Assembly: GCA_017893485.1 (NCBI GenBank)
Contig: CM030362.1
Location: 36,959,565 to 37,023,564, forward strand
Origin: Hemerocallis citrina
Taxonomy: Eukaryota; Streptophyta; Magnoliopsida; Asparagales; Asphodelaceae
Length of the DNA: 64,000 bases
Direction of reading: 5' to 3'
In this document: positions 23,013 through 32,105 of the stretch, one piece after another
Numbering within the stretch: the first letter of the stretch is position 1
How the letters are laid out: the number at the start of each line of letters is the position of its first letter
Notes under the pieces: generated by a model
What the model was told of the DNA's origin: nothing
Databases searched by the model: none
The model's input: the letters and a program-made list of their open reading frames with translations, nothing else
Position numbers and translations under genes: made by a program

Positions 23013-23663
23013 TGTTGCTGCTTTTTTCGGTGTGGGAGCAAACAGATAGAATTTGTGAGTTTGTAGGAAATCGAATGAGTCAAACCTAATACCTTCACCG
23101 GTGTTTGACTGGTTTTTCGCCGCTGCCGTTACCTGCAAAAAGTGCGAGACACCGGGGTTGATTCCGGCGACGCACCCTCCGACGCTCTTGTCAGTAATCT
23201 GAATGATTATGAAAGAGCTTTTGGAATAGAAAAATTGATTACCTTGCAACGGTGGGATGAGAGGGTTTATATGGTCGCCTTCGGGATCAGTTTCGAGATG
23301 AGGTTGAATCTCTACTTCCCGGTGACAGGATAGTCGGTTATGCCATCCATGTGAAGGGATCGGGACTGGACTCTTCTCTTGATGGAGAGAGAGTTTTCAG
23401 ATCCTCCCTTGTGTATGGATGGATAGAATCAGTTACCCCTAGGATAAGGGAATTTCCACTGGGTTTGACGAATCTGGACTCCTTTGTGGTAGGGCTGTTG
23501 TAACAGTCCCTATCGCAGGCTGGATCAGTTTGCCGGGCTTGAGAACGGCCCAGCTTATCTTGTCGGGCCTGTGTCTGCTGAAATTACCGTTTTACCCCTG
23601 GAAGTTTTGAGATCCGTGCCTGATTTGAACGGTCCCGATTTAGCTCTATTTTTACCCATATCA
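23013..23663 (-). repeat. Gypsy-type element 5' LTR (right)
   Basis: 651 bp, TGTTGCTGC...ATATCA, matching 17019-17645. It is followed by GTTGT, the target duplication. The TATA-like CATATAAACC lies near 23265 on the minus strand. Confidence 0.9.
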
Positions 23664-23677
23664 GTTGTCAAAGTAAT

Positions 23678-24179
23678 TGCGCTCGAGGACTCAACAACTA
23701 CACTTGCCTTTCCCAATGGCGAGCTTAGTTATTTCATGCTCGCCGTTGGGACATGGCGACTGCATTTTTTTAATGAGAAACACGCCGTTCCCAACGGCGA
23801 GTTTAGTTCTTCAAAATTTCCAAACAAGACTCGTCGTTCTTAACGGCGAGGAGATTTGTACTAGACTCGCTATTGGGAACGGCGAGTTTAGTTCAAAAAA
23901 AAATTTATATAGGTTTTTTTTTAGAAAATTCACTAAGTCCAACGGAGAGTTACTCTGTGAAATCTCATACATCCTTGCTATTCTCAACGAGTCTAGTATA
24001 AAGAGCTTCGCCGTTGAGAATGACGAATCTTTGTTTGATAATTTTGAACTAAACTCGTCGTTCCCAACAAGTTTCTAAAAAAAATTGAGAACTAGGCTTG
24101 CCGTTCCCAATGGCGAGCACAAAATAACTAAACTCGCCGTTGGGAACAGTGAGTCTAGTTGTTGAATTGCCGAGCACAC
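23678..24179. mobile_element. Foldback (long inverted repeat) element of about 500 bp
   Basis: The first 80 bases (TGCGCTCGAGGACTCAACAA onward) are the near-complement of the last 80 (ending GTTGAATTGCCGAGCACA). The interior repeats the self-complementary unit CTCGCCGTTGGGAACGGCGAG six to eight times in both orientations, separated by TTTAGTT and A/T runs. No protein is encoded. The ends do not show a target duplication I can define, so the superfamily is unknown. Single-stranded copies or transcripts would fold into a long branched hairpin. Confidence 0.7.
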
Positions 24180-25053
24180 ATAGTTTAGTAACTGTCCTCT
24201 TTCTACAAATAGTTTCGAAAAATTGCATATATTAAAAAAAATCTTTAACTTCATTGGTGTCCTGTGTCAAGTATTAATTTACTTAGTATTTCCAGGTGTC
24301 TTCCTTAAACAATCCTGTACATGCTCTACAATCAACATCAGATTGATAGCAATCGTAAAAAAGAATACTGTTCATTATACCCAAAATTTGTTAAGCTTAT
24401 AAAGTGGGAAAAACTTGATATTTGAGTTTCCTCCTATTCAATTCTACCCCCAACACTAGCTGTACAGCTTCCGCTTTAGTTGCAAAACTATCCGCCATTT
24501 ACACAAATAAACTTGATTTTCTCGGCAAATCAGTCAAGACAGTTGACTTTTCTCCATCTCCAACTCTCAATATTTTTTTTCCTAGAGACAGAAAATGAAA
24601 GATTCTACAATCAACAAAAAAAAAATCCCAATTTTTTGTCCGTGTCAACAATTGATCTCTTTTCTAGATAATCACTAATAATTATAATTTTATATTAATT
24701 TTCGGTGGCCATGAGAGTCTTCAAACCTAACATGTTGGTCAACAAGTCTGAACACCATGCTTATTGAAGTTGGACGTCTATACTTATGGAATGTAAAGGG
24801 ACAACCTTTATGCAGAGTTGAAATTAACTTTAGCCAAGACATTTTTTTATTTAAAAGAGAAATAAGTAAACTAACCCACCTTAATGTTCATGTAACTTGC
24901 AGTAGCAATTAAACTTTCACAATTACACAAGAACTAGAATGAAGTATAACTATACCAATTCACTAAAGAGCACAGATAGCAACTAAGAGGTCAAGTAACA
25001 TTCTAAGAAAAAATCCCCACAAATAACAAAATAATGTCAAGTAACTCTGTACC
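24180..25053. other. Intergenic DNA and trihelix gene 3' UTR
   Basis: AT-rich with no coding similarity. The 100-200 bases next to 25053 are probably the 3' untranslated region of the minus-strand gene that follows. No clear terminal repeat was seen. Confidence 0.4.
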
Positions 25054-26292
25054 TCAACCGCTCAAATTCTCCGCAGAACCATCAACCTCATCATCCTCAT
25101 CATCATCCCCTGTCATCCTCTCCTCCTCTTCTTCCCCTTCCTCCTGCCTAATCCTCGCAATCTCTGCCTGTGCCCTCTCCAATATCTGCCTCTTCTGCGC
25201 CTCCAAATCCCTATGAAACTCCTTCCTCATCCTCTCCATCTCCACCATCTGCTTCCTCCTACTACTCTCAATCCTCTCATAAACCTCCCCAAATTTCTGT
25301 ATCGACTCCGCCAACATCCTATATGAAGCCAACGACCCCGACCCCGACCCCTCTCCCCCTCTCCCCCTCTTCTTCTCCCTCGTCGTCGGCGGAAGCCCAT
25401 CCGACTCATCATCCTCCTTATCACCCCCATCACCCTCATCATCTGTCCCCGTATCACCAGGACTATCCCTCATCTCGTCCATCGCATTTGCTCTATTCAA
25501 ATAAACCTTATTATTGGCAAATATATATTCCCCCGCATCAACACCACACGCCAACCTTCTCGGAGCAGCTGCCGCAACCGGCACCGCTGTCGGGATCGGC
25601 GCTGCAGGCGCCGTCATCAAAGAATCCATCTTTTTGAAGTAAATCCAGTCACTCTTAAAATTCACGTGCTCCGCCATTCTCGCCTTCTCCTTCTTGTACT
25701 TCTTCTTCAAAGTATCTACGCGATTCCTGCACTGAGAATCAGATCTCGTGGTTCGTGAATCCTGATTAACTTTCTTCGCCACCTCGCTCCACTCGTCCGA
25801 CCTCAGCGATTTCCGGCCGTTTTTCACGAAAAGATCACCCCACGATTCCAAAAGGACAAAGGTTGAATCTTCCGACCAGTCGGGTGGCGAATTCTTAACA
25901 GCTTGCAGCGGTTTCGACATCGAAGGCGGATGAGGAGATGCTGACGTCATCGCCGTTGGTGGTTTGCGAGGGACGAACTCGAAGTTGTCGAGCTTCATCC
26001 GCTTTCCTCGACTTTCCAACGAGGATGTCTCGTCGTCGTCGGCGTTGTTGTCGGGATCGGCGTCTTCTTCGTCGTCGTCTTCGTCTTCATCTTCGTCCAT
26101 GTAGCTGCTACCAATTGGGGGTTTTTGGAGATTGGAGTGCTTGACTTCGTCGGAATTGGAGGCTTCGTCGTCGGAATTGGGCTGATCGGAGAAGCGGCGG
26201 GGGAATTGGGGGTGAGATGGGGGTTTGGGGCGGGCGTGAGATGGATGGTAGGGATTGGGAGGGTAACGAGCGTCGTCTTCTACGTCATCCAT
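25054..26292 (-). CDS. Trihelix (GT factor) transcription factor, SIP1/ASIL-like
   Basis: An intact 412-residue single-exon gene. Residues 1-100 are acidic and low complexity (YMDEDEDEDDDEEDADPD), with a short basic stretch RGKRMK at 95-100 that may be a nuclear signal. Residues 138-223 form the trihelix DNA-binding domain: DWSEDSTFVLLESWGDLFVK, W168 in SDEWSEVAKKV, and CRNRVDTLKKKYKKEKARM, with the fourth amphipathic WIYFKKMD helix. The pattern of one W per helix fits GT factors of the SIP1 clade. Residues 325-390 form a C-terminal coiled coil (MLAESIQKFGEVYERIESSR and ERMRKEFHRDLEAQKRQ), as in ASIL and 6b-interacting proteins, which repress or tune target genes. The start at 26292 is the only sensible ATG. 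There are no stops or shifts, in contrast to its surroundings. Confidence 0.93.
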   Translation of the reverse strand: MDDVEDDARYPPNPYHPSHARPKPPSHPQFPRRFSDQPNSDDEASNSDEVKHSNLQKPPIGSSYMDEDEDEDDDEEDADPDNNADDDETSSLESRGKRMKLDNFEFVPRKPPTAMTSASPHPPSMSKPLQAVKNSPPDWSEDSTFVLLESWGDLFVKNGRKSLRSDEWSEVAKKVNQDSRTTRSDSQCRNRVDTLKKKYKKEKARMAEHVNFKSDWIYFKKMDSLMTAPAAPIPTAVPVAAAAPRRLACGVDAGEYIFANNKVYLNRANAMDEMRDSPGDTGTDDEGDGGDKEDDESDGLPPTTREKKRGRGGEGSGSGSLASYRMLAESIQKFGEVYERIESSRRKQMVEMERMRKEFHRDLEAQKRQILERAQAEIARIRQEEGEEEEERMTGDDDEDDEVDGSAENLSG

Positions 26293-26540
26293 TAGGGTTC
26301 GATAAAGAGGTGGAAACCCTAACCTTAAACTACGTTTCTTTATCGGAGGAGAGGAATTGGGGATTTCGATTTCGATTGGGGTGGTGGTGAGACGACGATG
26401 GGTTCATGTGAAATGCACGTGATATAAGGGATCTGGTTCATTCTTTTTTGGGAATTTTGATGGGGAAAAATTTATATGATAGTTGGTCATAAAAATATCA
26501 TACGGACAATGTGATCGAAGTCTTTCATTTTGCTCAATAA
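26293..26540 (-). promoter_or_regulatory. Trihelix gene 5' region with telo-box and G-box
   Basis: In the 130 bases upstream of the ATG an AAACCCTAA telo-box lies at 26312-26320 and a CACGTG G-box at 26416-26421. Telo-boxes are common in plant promoters active in dividing cells, and G-boxes bind bZIP and bHLH factors. This is inference only. The truncated LTR of a gypsy element begins just 248 bp from the start codon. Confidence 0.45.
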
Positions 26541-29126
26541 TCGTGTAAGCATGTATCAAGTTCAAGTTTCATGTTCAAGTTTTGTGGTTATTACTATCTA
26601 GGTAACACTTTATGCATCCATTTTTTTACTACATGGTTGCTACAGTCAATGTGATTTCGTTTAGGCCTAGTAATGGAGTTTATATGGCGGTGTACTCAGG
26701 TATCAAGTATCAAGCAAGCCATGCTCATGAATCGGGTAATCATATAACTAGTTCATGTGTCAAGTCATAACAAGACAAGTCATGAATCATATATATACTA
26801 GTTCATGGATCAATAATATACTAGTCCATGAATCGATTTATAATATACTAGTTCATAAATCAAATAATATACTAGTTCATCAGACATGTATCAAGTGGGA
26901 AACACGGGCCCCCTTTCAAGTACATTTACCTGTATTGTTCACTATTATGGTCCTTCCCTTAAACCCCGGCTTGTTACTTTTTATTAAACTTTTATTAAGC
27001 AAGCATGCAAGTATGCAAAACCAGTCAAGTAATCATAATCATGGACATGGGACAAGTTTGAGATATTTATATAGCATATTCTAGGGTCAACACGAATAAA
27101 AATATCACGAACAACGAAAATCTAGAATCTGGACAGCACGACGTTGCAGTACCAAAAGTGTGATTCCCGTTGCTACGAGAAAGCAAATGTGGATCCGTCA
27201 GGAGGTTTAGAAACTAGACTCATGTCCGGTTCCAACGCATATAATTAAGATACAAGAAAGTTGTGGTAATAGGTGTCAAAACAGCGAACTACACAGCTAA
27301 TGTGTTCAGACAGAATTTGTGTATTTGAGTTTATACATGTAAAACAGTGTTGAAACATTACAAATAAATTCTGAGAAAAATTGGGGATGTCCTATAGGGT
27401 GTCCAGCAACAGTATATAAAATTTCAAGTCAAACTCTTACTGTTAACATAGTTAAATTAATTTGCAAACTAAGGATGTGCAGCAGTTTTGTGAATCTGCG
27501 ACTACCGACACAGCTGTAATAAAACTGTGGTATCTCCTAGACCGTAACTCGGAATTCGAAAATTCCGGAGGCTATCGATATCTAGACATCTAGAGATACA
27601 TTTACTGTTCAGAGCTCAGGTTCAGAATTTGATGTTAAAGAGATCAAAACAGCATAGCAAAGTCCAGGATGGCAACATATGGGAATGTCTTATGTGTATA
27701 GGTTGCATGAAAATTAGTTATTAGGCGTCTAGGTTTATGTGTGAAATAAATACGGGGTAATGGTTATCAAAACAACAAGTAATATTTATTTCTCATCACA
27801 AATGGGTGCAAGTTCATCACATACAAGATATAGCACATATCTACAAATCTCGGATTCCTTAATTTCATGTGTTCATGTGTCTAGGAAATAAAATGAGTCC
27901 AAGTAGTTGTAATATAAAATAATAAAATTGTTGTGACTCTTAAATTACGAAATTGATGAAAGTTAATATTTGATCAACAACGACGATTCAAAAAGGAGTC
28001 ACAACTTCTAACTATTGGCAGTATTTTTAAATGAACGCTTGTACTATAACAAAAATATGTACAAGATGAATACTTGCCTTGATTGACGACGGATAGATCC
28101 GTTAGTTGAAGAAAACGGGATCGAAAAACTCCGGGCGAAATCTTCCAAAAGCACGTGTGAAGCACGTGCAAGAATTCAACAGTAAGAGGAAAATCCCCCA
28201 CACCAGATCCGTCCAAAATAGCGAACAACGGTCGGGATTTACTGCGCCAAAACAGGGGACAGCGAAACGCACCAGTCAGATCGCTCCTACGCAGCGGATC
28301 GGGACCGAACAGGGGACAGCAAGTGCGGATCCGGTGTGGCAAAACACCAACAGCGAATCCGTCCACCTGCTATTCGTCTTCTTCGTTACTTCGACAACGA
28401 GCGGGAGAGCGACGACGGCGCAATGACTGCGACGCGAAGCGATGGCGGGGGCTCGCGACGGCATCTGGGTTCGACTGGAGATCAGTCGACGACGACGACG
28501 GAAGGCGCGGCGAAGACACTCTATTTCTGGTTTCGAAAACAGGGGAGTACGAGTCGGAGGAGAATGGCTGGGTTCGGGGAAGTTCGGGAGTGTTGGTGAC
28601 GATAGTGGTCATGAGGTGAGGAGGACGAGAGGGTGAGGGGATGGTGCAGTGGTCGGAGTTGGGAAAAGGCGATGTGTTGGATTGGGTTCTGGGCGTGGAC
28701 GGAGGAAGAAGGGAGTAGAAGACGGCGCGAAAGGAGCGGGAGGTTGAAGAAGGAGAGTGGCGGTACTGTTGGGGGCTTAAAACAGTAATAGGGTAGGGGT
28801 TAGGGTTAGGGTGTTTAGGTTTATATAGTGTGGGTTTCGGTTTTGGGTATTAAGGTACCCGATTTGAATGGGATCCAACTGGAGAATTGGTCAAAATGTA
28901 TTAAAAATGGGGATAAAGAGATAGATGAGAAGAAATAGCCCATTCTTCATGAAGAATGACACAAAGAGCACATACAATTGAATTAGACAAAGGCACCAAA
29001 AATTGAGTCGAAAACAAATTAATGATTTTATTCGAACGGAAACAAAATACAGGATCACCATTGATAAAAGAGTACAATGGAGCAAAATACAGTATAAAAT
29101 TACAGATACGGGAAATAGGTGTTACA
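26541..29126 (-). repeat. 3' LTR of the long-LTR gypsy element, truncated
   Basis: It aligns with 32886-35500 from TCGTGTAAGC to GGTGTTACA. It carries a TATA-like TATATAAACC near 28830 on the minus strand. It has one fewer TTAGGG unit and one fewer copy of the TAGTTCATGAATC repeat (26745-26890) than the other LTR. Its first part is absent, so no left target duplication can be seen. Confidence 0.82.
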
Positions 29127-29930
29127 AATCCTACTTACCTTACACAAAAATTTCGTCCTCGAAAATTACTCAGACGGTACATAGGACAAGGTAAAAGCAG
29201 CTTCGGGGAGGGTAACAAAGCAGAGGGCTAATGGGGAAGGAACAAGGCAGCGGCAATACCAGAAAAGAAGGAGTGGATAACAATGAGGTCAAATGGAATG
29301 CATCAAAGAAGATAAACACTATCAAAAGGAACGAAATGACACAAGATAATAAATATGATAAAGGAGTTGACAGAACTGGAATCGGAAGAAGAAAAGACAG
29401 GGAAGAATTGAATCGAATAATGAATGGGTGTATGATGGCAAAATGGAATGCAAGAAGGAAGTAACCGGTATCCAAAATGAAGAAGAAACAGCTCAAGGCG
29501 TGCAAGATAACAAAGCAACGAGATGGAGAAATAGATAGAGCTGGAATCGAAAAAATGATGGGCAAGGGAAAGATGAACCATGCAATGAGTCAACAGATGA
29601 AAACAAATGCAAGAGATAGGGGATAGCAAACAATGCATGGAAGGAGAAGCAACAATAAGATCCTGGGACCTGTGGGTTATGGGCCTACCACGCTTCCGCT
29701 GCGATACTCTGATGGTGACGTCCCAAGCCCAGACATGTCGTTGTAGACCACGTGACACCAAGCGACGATCCGAGTAAGAAGAAAAGAATGAGACATTAGG
29801 GTCAAAGAGAGTATGGGCTCCAAATAGGGATAAGCAATGATGCAAAAAGTATATAAAGTTTGAGTTTCAATCTAAATAATTAAAAGATATAATACAGATC
29901 AAAACTAACGGCTTTAACAGAAATAATGAC
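29127..29930 (-). other. Interior of the long-LTR element, A-rich degenerate repeats
   Basis: Purine-rich on the plus strand, with loosely repeated GGAATCGAAAGAA, AATGGAATGCAAGAAGG and CAATGAATC blocks. Similar text returns at 31540-31950. Open frames on the minus strand arise from the composition and show no gag or pol motif. Confidence 0.5.
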
Positions 29931-30600
29931 AGCAACAAATATCAATAATAATAATATCAATAGTAATAGAATAATAATAACAATATTAAAAAAAACTAAT
30001 AATAACAATGATAATAATAAAATAAGTAATAATAATAACAAAATAATAGTAACAATAATAGTAACAATAATCAAAATCATCATGATCATACATGTAATAA
30101 TAATAATATACTAAAATAAAAATAAAAAATATATATCAACAATACTGATAATAATGATAATACATACACGACAGTGTTGGGTTTAACATATCCATGAAAA
30201 TATTGCAGTAATAATAGAAATAATAATAGCATTAAAAATAATAACAATAATAATAAAAACAATAGTAATAATAGTGATAATATCAACAATAATAAAATAA
30301 CAGTAACAATAATAGCAAAAATAATAACAACAATAATAATAACAGCAAAAGTAATAACAATAATAATAACAATACCAATAATAATAATAACGAACACAAT
30401 AGCAATAATAATAATTGTATCAGTATTAATAAAATGACAGTAAAAATAATAGAAGTAATAACAATAAAGATAATGAACACAATAATAATAACAGCAATGA
30501 AAATAATAATAATAATAATGATAACAATACCAATAATAATGAAAACAATAGCAATAATGATAATAATAGTAATAATAATTTTATACACAAAATAGAGTAA
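29930..30600 (+). repeat. AAT/AAC trinucleotide microsatellite
   Basis: About 670 bp composed almost only of AATAATAATAACAATAG-like units. A second block is at 30958-31345. The hydrophobic long open frames on the minus strand (poly-Leu/Ile) are translations of the repeat and not genes. Confidence 0.9.
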
Positions 30601-30744
30601 AATCAACTATAGGAGTTCAAATTGTATGGAAACATAAAGTGTAACAGTATAAACAAGATGTCATAAAGGAAATATTTCTTTACCTTTATTTCATTATATA
30701 AGTAAAATTGTCTTGAAATATCAATAAGCAAATAGGTAAAAAAT

Positions 30745-30905
30745 CTTGCCTCCTTAACATCAAGTTGCATGTTTGCCTTCATGACATCAGGTTGCAGGTT
30801 GCCGTCTGGATATTCGGTTGCACATTTTGCCTCCCCGATATCCAGTTGCAATTTGCCTCCATTGACATCGAGTTGCATATTTGCCATCTCGACATTAGGT
30901 TGCAC
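30745..30905 (-). repeat. 33 bp minisatellite inside the long-LTR element
   Basis: Five units of about 33 bp share the plus-strand core GACATCxAGTTGCAxxTTTGCC. Because 33 is a multiple of three, the minus strand reads as an 11-residue repeat (ANMQLDVxxA, KLQLDIGEA, NLQPDVMKA). No other coding evidence supports a protein. Confidence 0.7.
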
Positions 30906-30957
30906 CGAAGTGGTGGAATGTATATAAAATTGAGCATGCTTAGGCTCAAAACAAATT

Positions 30958-31345
30958 AATAATAATCATAATAGTAACGATAAAAATAATAATACCAATA
31001 ACAATAATAATAACAAAATATCGATACTAATAACAATAAGAATAACAATGATAACAACAATGATCATAACGATAACAATAACAGTAATCGTAAACAGAAT
31101 GATAACAATAATAATAATAATAACATTAATATTAAAATATTAACAACACTAGTAAAAGTAATAATGCAAGACAAAATATAGTTTGGGCCCAACATTTTGT
31201 AGAAGTAATTTAATATTAACCATAATAATAAAATAATGAAAACAACAATAAAAATATCAATGGTAGTAACAACAATAATAATAATAGTAATGATAATGAA
31301 AACAATAGCAATAATAATAATAGCAGTAATAATAGCATTACACAA
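30958..31345 (+). repeat. Second AAT/AAC microsatellite block
   Basis: Continuation of the trinucleotide-rich interior after the minisatellite, with units such as AATAACAATAATAATAAC. Confidence 0.85.
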
Positions 31346-32081
31346 CAAAATAAGAATTTGTCTTATCAAAATAATCCGCTAGAAATATATAGTCGATCAA
31401 AAGTGAAAAGTGAAGTTAAAATACACCATTGTTCGAAATAACAAAATCTTTATTGAGAAACATTTTTTTATAGAAGATCGAAAATAAATATAACAATTAA
31501 TAATCGAAATAAAGAAAGTATTCGAGAAAATAATTATAAAGAGAAAAATAGGTAGAAGAAAAACGAAGCTACACCCGATAAAGAGTTAAAGAAGAGGATG
31601 ACTAGAAGGGACAAAAGAGAAATTAAGGAAATGAATACGAAGGAAGAAGGACGAGGGATCGGAATTGAAGAGAATATAGCAGGGAAGAAATAACCAACAT
31701 GATACTCAATATGAATCAACAAATAAAAATGAATGCAAGGCAGGGAAAGCAATGAACGACACACGAGCTGAAATAAGAAGGGATCAACGAGGCAAACAGA
31801 AATAAGAGATTGCTCGCACCGGAATCAAAGAATATGGGTACGAAAAAATGAATTTGTACCCAATAAGGAACCAATAAATCAAGACGACTGTAAGAGATGG
31901 AAAGAAACAATGAATCAAAGAATTGAATATGAAGGAATCAAAATGGATGGGATAAGACTACTGTCCAGATCGAGTTGATTATCAAATTATTCATATGATT
32001 GCATGGCCTGTTTAATGTTGAATTAATCCTGACAGTCAAGTCTGTCTAATGTATTAGTTAACTAACACATTAGCCAAACCT

Positions 32082-32095
32082 GAGCTCTGATACCA
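32082..32095 (-). promoter_or_regulatory. Primer-binding site of the long-LTR gypsy element
   Basis: The minus strand reads TGGTATCAGAGCTC, complementary to initiator tRNA-Met. It lies 10 bases inside the right LTR, which starts at TGTCATGCCCC (32106). Confidence 0.85.
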
Positions 32096-32105
32096 CTAAA
32101 AACTT

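Larger units (their letters stand above)
17019..23663 (-). mobile_element. Ty3/gypsy-type LTR element lacking reverse transcriptase
   Basis: The boundaries are exact: TGTTGCTGC...CCCATATCA LTRs at 17019-17645 and 23013-23663, flanked by a perfect 5 bp duplication GTTGT (17014-17018 and 23664-23668). The primer site and purine tract are both in the expected places for a minus-strand element. The body encodes gag and a protease in the right third. It then has about 2.6 kb of non-coding, GC-rich repeated sequence where reverse transcriptase, RNase H and integrase should be. It is therefore a large non-autonomous derivative. The LTRs differ mainly by small indels, suggesting fairly recent insertion. 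The primer site and gag style resemble the Tat/Athila branch; this is an inference. Confidence 0.88.

Noticed and set aside
25034..25637. Pro/Ser/His-rich plus-strand frames in the trihelix gene
   Set aside because: Shadows of the acidic and Glu-rich minus-strand coding sequence; the minus strand has the trihelix and coiled coil.
29003..29231. Small frames around 29003-29231 (and the matching 35377-35811) as a gene
   Set aside because: They lie in or run out of LTR sequence. The 35377 frame continues into the LINE in a wrong frame.
30086..30606. Long minus-strand frames rich in Leu/Ile/Val that look like membrane proteins
   Set aside because: They are translations of the AAT/AAC microsatellite, with no start context and similar frames on the other strand.
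32082..32095. Possible tRNA gene remnant (GAGCTCTGATACCA)
   Set aside because: It is only the 14-base complement of a tRNA 3' end at the standard position inside an LTR, so it is a primer-binding site.
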